Shown: piece after piece, positions 1 to 15,466 of the stretch
Position numbering within the stretch: position 1 is the first letter of the stretch
Layout of the letters: every line of letters begins with the position of its first letter
Source: Lingula anatina
Taxonomy: Eukaryota; Brachiopoda; Lingulata; Lingulida; Lingulidae
DNA: 64,000 bases
Reading direction: 5' to 3'
Assembly: GCF_001039355.2 (NCBI RefSeq)
Contig: NW_019775702.1
Coordinates: 342,697 to 406,696, forward strand
Program-made: the position numbers and the translations under genes
The notes under the pieces: generated by a model
What the model was told of the DNA's origin: nothing
Database searches by the model: none
Seen by the model: only the letters and a program-made list of their open reading frames with translations

Positions 1-55
1 TTTTTTTTTTGGTATCTTATGAACCACTCTCCAGATGCATTATAACCTATTTCAG

Positions 56-3000
56 TTGACCCAGGCCAGTAGTTTCAAATTGCAAAAGCCAGTTTTGATG
101 AGCCCAGCATCAAGCAAGACATCCTCACAGGAGAAGACAGGGTGAGTGATAGACAGTGCTGCCTTAATCAGTGTTGACAGAATCAAGAGAAAAAAATCAG
201 TGGAATATTGATGTTTTCTGAAGTTGTGTTTCAGTCCTTAAGAGCAGATTGTTCATTGATAAACCAAGAAAAATGCCTTAATTGAGAATTTATACAAATT
301 GTATTTTTAGGACCCCTTACTTTGATGATGATGCCATATCAGAAACAGATTTTGATCCAGAGAGATATGTGAGTGTTTATGAGTTGTTCAAGTTGTAAAT
401 CAACTAAATGGTGATATTCTTTACTTTTTGGGTAGATGCTTGAAAGCTGAAAACAGATACATTTATAATCAATTTATCATATATACATTAGATTCAAATA
501 ATATTGTTTGACAACAGTTTATTTTGGTGTTTATTTTGATGCAAATTTAATATCAATTTAATATTTTGGTATTCAGTTCACACATGAGGAGATAGAGGGC
601 AGACAAGTGATACTGTTGAAGATACGACGGGTAAGATGGATCTTTTGCTTCTGAAATATACCTTATGATTGTGTATAAATCTTCTGAAGATTTTGTATGT
701 TAAGCCTGTGCAATCTAACCAGTCCCTTATTATTTTTTTCTAGACCATAAGTCAATATTTGTTCACAATAGATATTTTTCTGTTTTAGAATGGTCTTCGA
801 GACCTGTCATTTGAAGGAGGCACAGGCACAGCCCTCCGCGGCAAGATCATTGTGACACATGTCATGGAGGGAGGAATAGTTCACATGCAAGGTGGTGCAT
901 AGGGTTTTTCCCCCAATTCTTTGGAATCCAAATCCATTTGTGTTTAAGGTTGTTAACAGATTAATTAAGAAATTGCATTGCGAATAGAACATTATATGAA
1001 AAAATTAATGAAAATGAAGTTAAAATGGAAGTTGAAAATGAGGTACATGTTCACAAATATTTTCATTATATCTCTCATTGATGTGGTTCAAATTATGATT
1101 TGTCTAGAAATATCCAGGTTCTTGGCTAAAACAAATTAATAATATATCCTAGAGTTCAGTTGTACAAGTATTTTGCAGGTGGTATTCACAAGGGTGACCA
1201 GCTGATGATGGTGGATGGTCACAGCCTGGTGGATGTGTCTATGGATGAAGCCATGAGGCTGGTGGATGAAGCAGCTGATAGAGTTGGGGTGAGATGTCAC
1301 ATTTATAAATGAATCATTTTCACTTTATATATCTGTCTATACTTTATACATTAATACCATCAATGATGTTCAGTTTTTGTGTCTGCTGGGGCTTTAAAAT
1401 TTCTTCTAATGATAGGATTTGCAGTAAACATGTCTTACACCCCATTTCCATAGATTTTTAGGTCGATCTATCCCTGTGGGGAGTCTCACTAGATAACTGT
1501 CAGCTTGGCCGGCTTAAGCGTCTGTCCTGCCTACTAAAAGCTGTAAGGGGGTAATTAACTATGGTGCCCGCTCGGCTGACTGCAATTTAGTGTGAACCCC
1601 CAGGGAGTAAGGTCGATCTAAAACTTAATCTTTAGATTGATCTAAATCTCTGGGAAAGCACCCTTAGAATTTGACGCATGGAATGATTCATGTTTTAGAT
1701 ACAAATCTAACCATAAGGTAAAAACCTTTTTTAAAATTTTTTATGCAAAGTCATCTAAATTATGGAACGAGTAACCAGGTTGTTGAAATAACAAAAACAC
1801 ATTTGAAGTTAAGAACATTTTTATATAATTGTGCAGTGTGCAAATAGGGGGTCCACTTTTACTCTGTAATCTTTATTTATTGTTTTTCTTTTTCACTTCT
1901 TGTTTAAAAAATACAGCTTATGTTTTATTGTTTAAGTACATATATGGATGAAAATTAAAGTTCACTTGAATCTTCCTTCAGGTTCATGCACAGTTGGTGG
2001 TGGCCAAGGCTGGTCCTAAGGAGTATGAGGATGAGGTGTAAGTAGAACATGTTGGTACAGACACATTGACTAGAACTCAGGGATAGTTGTGTAGGAATGA
2101 GATCCTGAGAGAGATGGGAGGGAGTTGTAAGTAATGTGAGAGTATTGTTTATAGGGAATAGGTGCTTGGGGGGTGTAAACAGGCTTCATAAACAATATTG
2201 ATCATTTGTGACTTGGAGGCACAAGTTAGTGATTTTGATTACTGTATTAATGACTCGAACCTCTTTTTCATGGTCTTATTGTATAAATACTGCTTGTAGT
2301 TAGGGGGAAGATGAGGAGATGGGTTGGGGGTATCAGTAACATAACAGGAGTGTGCTTGATGAGGTACCTCATGGAGAAAGAGCGTGGGGTGGTGAATAAT
2401 GGGAGAAATGTTTAGAGTCAGGATAGGTTGGGTAGGGTGGAGTGACAGAGACAGGGGATTGGGTGTGCAGGGATTACGTATTTAAGGGTTGGGAGGGGTG
2501 AATGCATGTAATTAACATGGAAATTACTGTGTATATACATGTGATTTTGTCAGGAGTTGAAGCTGTTTCTTTTTACTCTACATAATCTGCTTATGGTGGA
2601 TTTTTGTCTTCCTTTTATACAGCAGGAGAATTTAAAGAGAAGGGTACAGAACACTTGTTAATTTTTTTCATTGTTAAAATAGGTCATCATTAAAGCAGCT
2701 GTATTGTTTTGGGAATGAACAGCCTGCTATGTACTTAGTATCACACTTGATCACAAATCCATGGTTTACTCCCTTATTTTTCACGCATCAGTCATAGATT
2801 GTATAAGCATAATTACAACTTACACATAGTGCAATATACTTGTAAACTACTGTTTTGTTAGACCACTCACCAATTTATTTGGTTTAGAATTAATGGAACT
2901 TTTGTCCTGAACCTAATTTCTAATCTCCAAACTAACTGTTAGAGCAGTTAACTTTTGTGAGTTGACATATTAGACTTGCAGTAACTTACATTTTCTAAAG

Positions 3001-4482
3001 GAATTTCAATTATGATTGTGGCTGTGAATATGACACCGATAGACATTTGTTTTCCAGTCTGTTTTGAACGAAGCTCCTAAAGTGAGACATCAGTGGTATT
3101 TTAATGATCTGAGAGTATTTCTCACATTTGGGTTATTTTCCTTTATTACATTTAAACAAAGAATTGGTTGTTTGGAGAACATCACTTTCATGTATGATAT
3201 GTGGATCAGAAATATTTATTGTTCCAAGTAATTGTAGCACTAAGGTATAGTGGTATATCACTGGCATAGTGGTATATCACTGGCATAAGGTACTATATCA
3301 CTGGCATGCAGTGGTATATCACCAGTATACAGCAGTATATCACTGGCATACAGTGGTATATCACCAGTATACAGCAGTATACAGCAGTATATCACTGGCA
3401 TGCAGTGGTATATCACCAGTATACAGCAGTATTTCACTGGCATACAGTGGTATATCACCAGTATACAGCAGTATATCACTGGCATGCAGTGGGACATATT
3501 CATATATATGTCACTGGTATACAGCAGCATGTCAAAGGCATGCAGTGGCATATCACCCACAAGGATCAGTATAACGCTTGCATACTAGACCCGTAGCCAG
3601 TGGGTCTTTTTGTTGGGAAAAGGTCCACTCTGGGTAAATTTGATCTAGTTAAACTTAGGTTTCATGGCAAAAAGTCCACATTTTCAGAAAAAGAACCCCC
3701 TTTTGCAATTGCTGGCTACGGGTTTGCATACAGTTGTATATTGTTCAAGTATGTGAGTATATCACTGTTTTATTGTGGTATATCACCAGTTTGCACCATA
3801 AGCTCACATTTATTCAAGCTTCACATATAATGCTCACTAATTTTTGTTTCTTCAAGCATGAGGTCTGGTTCAAATTCCACCAGTGAGTATAGACAGGTTG
3901 AATGTTACATGCTGGATGTACATGTATCTGCACAGGAGAAAGCAATATTGCTTTTGTTTGGCTTTGTTAAGACACATTTGTCTCTTATTTATTTTCTAAG
4001 TTCACCTTGGTCTTTAATGCTTCACCTTGTGCTGCAGATTTCAACTAAACAACAACCTTCAAAAAACTTTTGTTTCTTTGATACACTTCTTATTAGTCTT
4101 TTTCTTTATTGCACTAATTTAACAATATTTCAGTTTGGTTTTTAGACTTGGAACTGTCAACTTTTTATGTTTCTTTATAATTACTCATTCAGACTTGCTT
4201 TAATTTTTAGTGTGACATTCTACATGTAGAATTGTCAAGACTGTGTACAGTCTCTAGATAAAACATTTAACTTACATTTGTCAGTAACTAATGTATAACA
4301 TTTAAATAAACCAGTACTTGGTGACTTATGTGCTTTATGTTGTATATAACCTGGCGTAACTGGATAAAAGTTACTTAGTTTTTTGTGTTTAGTGTATGTT
4401 TTGTTTCTCAGTTAAACAGTATGTGTATCATTTCTTATACTGTATATTTCTTATATTTGTGTATTTCAGCACCTACTTTTAG
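56..4482 (+). CDS. USH1C: Harmonin (USH1C), 3' end with third PDZ domain
   Basis: Seven coding exons, 5' end outside the window: 56-141, 311-368, 577-630, 789-891, 1179-1288, 1982-2037, 4470-4482. All join in phase and give 159 residues plus stop. Harmonin is a PDZ scaffold that binds cadherin-23, sans and myosin VIIa in hair-cell and microvillar tip-link complexes. The fragment has a Ser-rich linker, an acidic stretch (TPYFDDDAISETDFDPERY), then PDZ3: it opens with FTHEEIEGRQV, has the carboxylate-binding loop region LRDLSFEGG, the GGIHKGDQLMMVDG strand, and PKEYEDE at the end. From memory, vertebrate harmonin PDZ3 has the same features and the short isoform ends -DELTFF; here the last six residues are DEVTYF, a likely PDZ-binding tail. 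The last coding exon holds only four codons and the stop. The match is to the family as remembered; assignment is strong, exact isoform less so. Confidence 0.88.
1460..1620. mobile_element. Short TIR element with 11-bp target duplication
   Basis: A 139-bp insert (1471-1609) in a harmonin intron is flanked by perfect 11-bp direct repeats, AGGTCGATCTA at 1460-1470 and 1610-1620. The ends are weakly inverted (TCCCTGTGGGG against CCCCCAGGGA). It has no coding capacity and looks like a MITE. The long duplication would suit a Mutator-like source, but the class is not settled. Confidence 0.55.
3245..3565. repeat. Minisatellite, ~20-bp unit in ~42-bp higher order
   Basis: Tandem array in the last harmonin intron. 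Two related ~20-bp units alternate: CAGTGGTATATCACCAGTAT and CAGCAGTATATCACTGGCAT. Copies vary by a few bases and the 5' copies are the most degenerate. Degenerate copies resume at about 3725-3800 after an inserted element. The array opens reading frames on both strands that are artefacts of the repeat. Confidence 0.9.
3589..3723. mobile_element. MITE-like element inserted in the minisatellite
   Basis: A 135-bp segment is bounded by perfect 12-bp inverted repeats, ACCCGTAGCCAG at 3589-3600 and CTGGCTACGGGT at 3712-3723. TTGCATAC occurs just outside both ends and could be an 8-bp target duplication, though minisatellite units also resemble it. The interior has no domain I recognise. Array copies on both sides show insertion after the array formed. 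Confidence 0.6.
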
Positions 4483-4585
4483 AGGCGGCAGTGACAGTGG
4501 GGGGAGTCTTAAACCAGTTTTGGATGGCAGAAGCTCCAGCAGTAGTACCACTATACCAGAACTGCCCATCAGTGTCATAGATTGA
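4483..4585 (+). CDS. USH1C: Possible alternative harmonin C-terminus via second splice acceptor
   Basis: The final intron ends in two AG acceptors 13 bases apart, after 4469 and after 4482. Using the second one skips the TAG stop at 4480-4482 and joins the exon ending at 2037 to an open frame of about 33 further residues ending at 4585. That tail is Gly/Ser-rich (GGSDSGGSLKPVLDGR, then a serine run) and ends PISVID. It would replace the DEVTYF end. The open frame and phase match are seen directly; use of the acceptor is inference. Confidence 0.35.
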
Positions 4586-6887
4586 CTGAAGGAAAGGAAG
4601 GAACTACACACAACTACCTGCCACGTACTAGAAATAATAACACTAGAGCCAAATGTTGTTGTTCTTTACATTACAAATTATTTTTAGTAATAATTATCTT
4701 TTCTAGAACACTGTTTGAAGAAATGCTGGTTTAAAAAAGTTTACAATTTTATTGGGAAAATTTGTTTGTCCAAATTCTCTAGTCCATTTTGCAGTTAAAA
4801 ATGATGAATTGCCCTTCTTGTTTCACCATCTTTATCCACATTCAAGAGTTACTATGTTTTTTGCTTATTACAAATTGTTTGGTGGAGATTTGTAGCGATT
4901 TTAAGAGTAAACAAGGATCTCATATTAATTCACTGTTTCGTCAAATCACTGTGTCACTTTTGATTCTAAATCTTACATTGAAAACCTCTTTCCCTGTATA
5001 TTCACAGATTAAAATTGTCACCAACTGTGCATGGCTACCATCTGTGATATATACAGCAGAAGCTTGTGTTGGTACAGCTCACCACAGTCTTCAAAACAAT
5101 GCCACTTTCATATTAAGCAGCAATATTTTTATTTGCCAAATTAACTCTTTCCAAAAGATAGATGACAAGCTGCTGCTCTACATGAAACATAAAACTTTGG
5201 AGGAATTTTTTTGTTATACACCACACAGCCAACTTGACATACTTTATAATTACACATAGGATTTTCAAAAGATACATTTGCCAAATTCAAGTCGTTTCTA
5301 TTTAATTTAACACATGCACATTCCATTAGTAGTTGAAGAGCTACCCACATAGTGAAATTTTAAAGGTGCTCTCTACAGGATTTACCTGCCAAAATGGATT
5401 TTCTTGGGGCTAATGGCAATTTTTTCCTCCTCACAAATCATTCCTAGACTTATCCCTGTGCTAGGAATAGATGTATTGTTACATTTTTAATTGAATAATT
5501 TTGACTGGCCAGTTGTATAGAGAGATGTCTGCCTTCACGGGCATGGCCTCATGTTCACACAAGAAAATGGTGCAGTGTTTTTATGACAGACATTGCAAGC
5601 TACCAGACATGGCAATTAAAAAGGATAATTACCACACTTCAGATACTTTTATTTAGAAGGTTTTGTCATCTTCAAGGTCTGAATTGGAAAATATAGGAAG
5701 TTTTTCGGGACATAAACACAACTGTGGGGGATTTTAATTGGTGTGGAGAGTACCTTTAATTATTTAGATTGTGTGCAATAAGTAATCTTTTCGGGAAACG
5801 AAAAAGTGCAAGAATTTATCAGGGATCGGAGTTGTAATTCTACTCCACCATTTTCAAGATTCAGATCTCTAATTCTGGGATAATTTATCCTGTCAATGAC
5901 TGGTTCATTGAGTATTACATACTTCTTGCAGTGATTGTAACAAATTAGCTATCAATGAAGCCAAAAGGGTGCTACATCCCAAATAAACATCACTAGTCAC
6001 AATCAGATTTTTTCATTGTCCTTTCTTCTGTTAGTCTGTACTGATCAAATTCCAGGTTAGTTTAAAATGGCAGCAAAAGGAACTCTAGCTGCATCCAATG
6101 GCAGTTGTGCTAATTCAATAACAAATTCATCGTCACCATCCTGGTAGGCAAGTGGAAATACTTCCTTTGTACCAAAGCAGTGGCCAAATGCTCAACTGAA
6201 TAAAGATTTTCTTGGTGTATAGAGAGTACCTCATCTCAGTGGTTTGTTACTTGGGTTTTTCTCGGAATTAACAATTCATTTTAGTCAGTGGGGTTTCATT
6301 TTAAGTTTACTGTCAGTGTGCATGATGGGGGTCCACTGCAGAAAAAAGCTGATAATTTTATACTGAATCTGGACTTAAAACATCTTTTTTTCACCATTAT
6401 AAATCCATATGTGATCGCTTAAAAACTGACTTATTTATCAATTTATTAAATGAAACAAATCTGACGACAAAAAACAAAATTCTGATCATATAAGCAAGCT
6501 GCATGAAATATATACAGGTGTATGTAAGATGGAATACTACTTGTGCTGAAAGTCTGTTTAAAATCAGGAAAACTTGGATTAGAGTGGCTAAGTTCTGATT
6601 CTATTGGGTATCAACAGATTCAGTTTTGCAGGCTGGTTGACATTGAAGAATCCAATGAATCAGAAGAATATAAGGTACAGCCAGCAAAATATACACCACA
6701 GTGTTGTCAATGCTGTAATTATGTCAGTAAAATGACTGCTGTACCACAATAAAATACACCACAACAGGAGCATATACATATATGTCTATATATCAACTTT
6801 CCACATATTAAAAGTGACTTGAGAGAGGTCTTCAAGGTGGCATTTTGACACGATGTTTAAAGTCTTGTTGTTGCACATGTGACTTCT
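4586..6887. other. Harmonin 3' UTR and intergenic space
   Basis: No coding exon is recognised. The harmonin 3' UTR must start here; the first plausible AATAAA well downstream is at 6199-6204, with another near 6749. The stretch contains one TTAA-flanked element (5364-5755). The open frames at 4789-5259 and 6543-6752 have no family resemblance and no clear splice context. Confidence 0.5.
5360..5759. mobile_element. TTAA-flanked TIR element
   Basis: A 392-bp element (5364-5755) is flanked on both sides by TTAA (5360-5363 and 5756-5759). Its ends form an inverted repeat, AGGTGCTCTCTACA against TGTGGAGAGTACCT, 12 of 14 matching. A TTAA target site is the usual signature of piggyBac-type insertions. 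There is no transposase frame, so it is non-autonomous. Confidence 0.6.
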
Positions 6888-9899
<3,012 letters not shown>

Positions 9900-10021
9900 C
9901 TAGAATACAAGAGACAGCAAACTACATACTACACAGCGCAACCTGCACAAAGACAACAAACTATATTTGACAGCACAACCTGCACAGAGACCTTATACCA
10001 AAAGATTCAGTTGTACTAATT

Positions 10022-10073
10022 AATAATAATAATTTGCAGTTATTATATAATATAACTGCAAATTATTATTATT
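10022..10073. repeat. Perfect 20-bp-arm hairpin
   Basis: AATAATAATAATTTGCAGTT at 10022-10041 is exactly the reverse complement of 10054-10073, around a 12-base AT loop. It lies in the probable SKP1 5' intron. It may be a tiny foldback element or simply a cruciform-prone site. Confidence 0.7.
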
Positions 10074-10857
10074 CAAGTAAAATGATTTGCACATATATGC
10101 CCTTTAACATTAAAAATTATGGGGGTAAGGAAATTAAAATTACACCACATTATTACTAACCCTCACTGTTACTACCCTACATCCTATCTCTCCACTGGTA
10201 AAAATGCAACACATTGAACATATTTCTTCATTTCAAAATCTGCCTGTAAATATCCAGACCCAAAGGGGGCAATTTATTCAAATAGTCATTCAAAAACCTA
10301 TGAGGGGGAGTAATGGTGCTGGATAGTAACAATGCTTGGCAGTATCAATGCGGATAACATCATAATTTTGCAAAGAGGAGTAACGATGTTGGGGAGTAGC
10401 ATTGCAAGGTTGTTTACAAAGAGATGGCCCCCAAGACCATTACTCCACTCCCACAGTGATGGGTTTCCCATGAAGTTGAAAAATAAACCCAAACTGAAAA
10501 CTGAAAAGCGTATCCGTGAAAAAAGAATTTACAGTGAACAATCTAGCTTTCCAGTGCCCTGTCAATCATGGTAGCCCACTAAAATAAAACAGGCAGTCGG
10601 ACTCCAACGTTTTCACGCTCTTATTAATGGTGAAAATCAATCAGTATAAATAAAATATACTCTATTTGATATCTGTATCGGTACATTTGACTGTTTGGGA
10701 ATGACAGCAACAGTACCCTGCCCGCCATTTTGTAGAGAACTCCGAGATTCCATAATCATTGTCAACATTGTAATAGAAAGAATGCTGAAGGATTCTTAAT
10801 ACAAAAACAACATATACATCATGGTGTATAATAGGGTTTATATAGTTCAAATCTTAC

Positions 10858-10990
10858 CGTGTATATTCTTTACTTTCACTCGTCTAAATCCTCCAAAATC
10901 GGTACACACAACCTACAAATGAACAACAGCTTCTCAACACAAGTGACGTCAGCTTTGGGTTGCAATCTGGAATCTGTCGCAGGACCTGCA
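10858..10990 (-). promoter_or_regulatory. Probable SKP1 5' exon and promoter with CRE
   Basis: On the minus strand a donor (ACACG|GTAAGA, exon ending at 10858) follows a stretch that could be the SKP1 5' non-coding exon; it would splice to the acceptor directly before the ATG at 9899. A perfect palindromic cAMP-response element, TGACGTCA, lies at 10944-10951. No TATA box is seen. The exon is inferred from the donor and the CRE only. Confidence 0.45.
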
Positions 10991-12321
10991 TTGGCGTAAA
11001 TTTGAAATTAAAGATCAGTCTGAAGAATATTGTTATTAGTTTAAAATTATCATTTAAATTTGATATTTAATTTAATTGCTATTTAAGTACGAAATATCTA
11101 AGATCTTAGATATTTCAACGTTGTTTTTTTCCGGACAAATTCTCTGTTATAGACAAACGAATCCGACCTCTTTTGCGTTTGAAGAACAGGAAGAAAATTG
11201 ACTGAAAGAAAATTTGCCACCAAGTAAGTTTTAAAAAAATATGCTCCCAAATTCATAAATGTAAAGCGTGGAACAAGTTTTAAGTTATGATAGGTAAATG
11301 GAATCAACTCCATGCATTATCGTACTAAACGATATGTTTTTGCAAAATTATTGTAACTTAGGTGGCACTTGTCGAAAATTTGAAAAAAAGGAATCAAACA
11401 AATGTCGAAGCTAATAACATTAAAAATAACATTAAAATTAACAATACTATACGTATCAGATGTAGCCTTTCTCAAGACATATAATTGGAGAGGGATAATT
11501 TATTGAAGTATAATGTTTATATTAACTCTAAGACGAAATGATTACTGTCTCTTCTACATCTTGAGCAACTGGTGCATTAGGGCCTGCAACTGTTCAAAAT
11601 TCTATATACCAAAATCATGCATATATACTATTACCTAGCATGAAAATTCACATATAAGCACTTCTGTTTACTGCTCATCTACCAGTTATGCTTGTGAAAT
11701 TGTACGACACAAATGGGGGGGGGGGGGGGTCATGGCTGCCATGAAAGAAATTCTGAATTTGATAAGAAAGTTAGTGATGGTTTCCTTCCAGAGGTATTCT
11801 CATGAAAAATCATGTTGGCAAAGCAACATACATTGTTTATGATTCTGCACAGTAGGTTGCCTTTTGGGAGATAAAGGGTAAATTGTTGTGTCATTATTTG
11901 ACAGACCAGATGAACCCGTGGTAAGAGTGTCCACAGAGTGGGAGGTCATGGGTTTGATTGCAGTGACCAGTCCATGGGATTTAGAAGTCCTTAATAAAAA
12001 AATTGTAACACATTGATTACCCACTTTGCACCTGGCATAAAAGGGAAGCAGTTTACCTATACTGAACAGGCCTGGCAACATAAATAATTCAGATTCGAAC
12101 CTACCACACACATTGAAATATCTGAGAGATGAGATAAAGATATGAGAGCCCTGCAGCATAATGAAAGCTCTATCTGGCTGTCATTTTACAGTTATGTTGC
12201 ACTTTATCTTTCATGCGTTAGCACAAATAGTACTTATCAGAGATTGGTAACGCATGAATTTTTATGCTAGCATCCTAGTGTGTTGTGTAGTGTCAATGCT
12301 TTGCATAGATGCACAGCAGCA
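10991..12321. other. Intergenic, no gene recognised
   Basis: Between the SKP1 promoter and inverted-repeat arm B. It holds a G homopolymer at about 11716-11729 and open frames without family resemblance. Part of a 5' UTR of FGFR1OP2 could lie here, but no exon can be supported. Confidence 0.5.
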
Positions 12322-14700
12322 GCATAACTTTTTATGTACAGACACAGATGTGTCTGTACATATTGCCATCACCTGCGTCTGTCGTCGCCGTCGCCGTCGC
12401 CGATCATGTCGCCGTCGCCGTGCACTTTCAGCGTTAACACCATAAATGGAAGACAGTTTTACTTTTTGGCTTTATATTTACAGAGCTGATGAATATTCAT
12501 AAAACACAGGTCAAGTTCGAAAATCAGCATGATCGGGCCATTATTGTAGAATTTATGCTGTTTTTTCACTTTTCAACATATATGCAACACTGTTAACACA
12601 TTTCAAGGAAAACTGATAGGCCTGTTGTCATGAAACTCACAGGAGTAATCAATCTTACTAAAACGCAGATCAAGTTCGAAAATCGGCATGATCGGGCCAC
12701 TATTTTAGTAGTTATGCTGTTTTTTCACTTTTCAGCATATATGCAACACTGTTAACACATTTCAAGGAAAACCCATAGGCCTGTTGTCATGAAACTCACA
12801 GGAGTAATCAATCTTACTAAAACGCAGATCAAGTTCGAAAATCGGCATGATCGGGCCACTATTTTAGTAGTTATGCTGTTTTTTCACTTTTCAGCATATA
12901 TGCAACACTGTTAACACATTTCAAGGAAAACCGATAGGCCTGTTGTCATGAAACTCACAGGAGTAATCAATCTTACTAAAACGCAGGTCAAGTTCGAAAA
13001 TCGGCATAATCGGACCATTATTTTATAAGTTATGCTGTTTTTTCACATTTCCTCAGATTCAATTCTTAGGCATGTTAACAGTCTCATTATTTAATTAATA
13101 AGATACGTAAAAGTGTTTGTTTGACATTTCCTGCATCTTTACAACATTGTTAGTTGATTATGTAAAAATGATGGTAAACTTGTTATCGTGTATTGTGTAA
13201 TAAAGTGTCAAAAATGGAAATAAACTCATATCATTGCAGTTTGTAAGATTCAATCATTCACTATGTTCAGAAACTCAGAATGGAGGAAATTGGACATTTG
13301 ACACTGTTCTATTGATATTTTTCACATCTCATCAATTTTCTTAGTTGATCATATAAAAATGGCAGTAAACTGTTAATTTTGTTTTATGTTAAAAAAGTGT
13401 TAAAAATGGAAATAAACCCATTTCAGAATAGTGCTGTCTTGTTTCACATTTCCTCAGATTCAATTTTTAGGCATGTTAACAGTTTCATTATTTAATTAAT
13501 AAGATAAGTAAAAGTGTTTGTTTGACATTTCCTGCATCTTTACAACATTGTTAGTTGATTATGTAAAAATGATGGTAAACTTGTTATCGTGTATTGTGTA
13601 ATAAAGTGTCAAAAATGGAAATAAACTCATATCATTGCAGTTTGTAAGATTCAATCATTCACTATGTTCAGAAACTCAGAATGGAGGAAATTGGACATTT
13701 GACACTGTTCTATTGATATTTTTCACATCTCATCAATTTTCTTAGTTGATCATATAAAAATGGCAGTAAACTGTTAATTTTGTTTTATGTTAAAAAAGTG
13801 TTAAAAATGGAAATAAACCCATTTCAGAACAGTGCTGTCTTGTTTACATTTTGGCATTTTCAAGTTGTGACTTTGAAGTTCCATGGGCCTGAAGACCTTT
13901 GCTAGTCACATTTTCTGAATATCCATGATACTAATATTTTATTATTAAAAATTGATGGTCATTATGCTGTTAAACATTATGTAATATTGCATCAAAATTT
14001 GAAAAAAACCTATTTTGGGCACTGCTCCCATGATGACCATTTAAGAAAAACCATGTCACTTACTGTTCTCAAACAGTACAGTAAATATGTACAGATGTGT
14101 CTGTACATATTGCCATCACCTGCGTCTGTCGTCGCCGTCGTCGCCGTTGCCGACACCGTGCACTTTCATTGTAAACATGATAAGTGGAAGGCAGTTTTAC
14201 TTTTTGGCTGTATATTTACAGAGCTGATGAATATTCATAAAACGCAGGTCAAGTTCGAAAATCAGCATGATCGGGCCATTATTGTAGAACTTATGCTGTT
14301 TTTTCACTTTTCAGCATATATGCAACACTGTAAACACATTTCAAGGAAAACCGATAGGCCTGTTGTCGTGAAACTCTCAGGAATAATCGATCTTACTAAA
14401 ACGGAGGTCAAGTTCGAAAATCGGCATGCAGCCTGAGTTGGAAAAGCAGTCTAATTGGCTTCTTTTTCTGGAAGTTATACATTTTCAAAGTGTGAACTTG
14501 AACTGCCATGGGCCTGAAGCCTTATGCTTGTTACACATTTTACTTACATTGGTATTACCTGTTGAGCATAATTAAAATTTGATGTTGAATTTGTTAACAT
14601 AATGTACTTTTGCATCAGAATTGACAGTAGCCTATTTTGTGCATAGTTATTTCCTGCTTTTTGTCTGTACATTTGACAGCTTTGCTGCCTTGTTTCACTA
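12322..14700 (+). repeat. Large inverted repeat, arm B, internally amplified
   Basis: This is the same repeat as arm A in opposite orientation, but about 2.4 kb long. It contains extra tandem copies: a ~177-bp unit repeated three times or more at about 12560-13030, and a ~390-bp unit present twice (about 13045-13435 and 13445-13840). A further copy of the palindrome plus GTC/GCC module lies at 14088-14160. It is non-coding as far as I can see and probably a non-autonomous mobile element family. Confidence 0.85.
12335..12360. repeat. 26-bp palindrome, arm B
   Basis: Perfect copy of the 9466-9491 palindrome at the outer end of arm B. It is followed by the conserved ATTGCCATCACCTGCGTCTG segment and GTC/GCC trinucleotide repeats to about 12420. 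Confidence 0.85.
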
Positions 14701-15466
14701 GTAAGGTCACTTTTTAAAATTTCATCTGTAATTTCATTTATAATAGCAGATGTGTTCCAATCCACTTGTACACATAAATACCTAAAGGATCATTTGTCCA
14801 CTTGATAAGTTGTTATTGACCATCTTATTGGCAGAATTACAAGTCCCCGTTTTCCTGAAAACCTATCGAAAAGCTTTCAAATTGAGAACATGTTTGTAAT
14901 GTAACAAATTAGCAAAACTAAGTAAAGTGAAGTTTGGCAAAAGGGAGAAGAATATTCACAAATTCTGTTTTATGTAGCATTATACACCAACAATTCACCT
15001 ACTATTCGTTTGCAGAACCAAAAAATTAAGCATCTAGTCATTCTTTTCATCCAGAATTGACACAAACAATGCATTTCTTAATGATTTTGAAAGGAAAGTG
15101 CATTTGTGTATTTTGGTGAAAAATTAGAAGCACATTTTTTTAGAGTTTTTTAACTGCTTTATTTCCTGCCAGCCTTATTTTTACAATACAACTAGAAGAT
15201 TTGCCTCCCTTTCTAAAATTTTTTTGCTTCAGTGTCTTTCAAAAACATCCACCTTAAACAAGTTTTGGCAGTCACATAATTATATTTTATACTGTTTTTA
15301 TTGGCATACATATTGTTTCTTGTATCATATAAAGCTGCTTATACTAGTATTTTATTTATTCATAAGATAAAAAAATGTCACTGACATGTCTATAAATTGC
15401 TTCAAGCTTGAGTTGGCTGTCAACCCGTTTGTCTACAGTTCCAGGTGTATGCACATCAAAGGGAAC

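Noticed and set aside
3258-3596. Overlapping open frames of ~100 codons on both strands
   Set aside because: They are translations of the minisatellite; the repeat period lets several frames stay open.
12254-12445. Arg-rich open frame ending in the GTC/GCC run
   Set aside because: It is produced by the trinucleotide repeat inside a non-coding repeat arm and has no splice or start support.
13987-14436. 149-codon open frame in inverted-repeat arm B
   Set aside because: The same module in arm A and in other copies carries frame breaks, and no domain is recognised.
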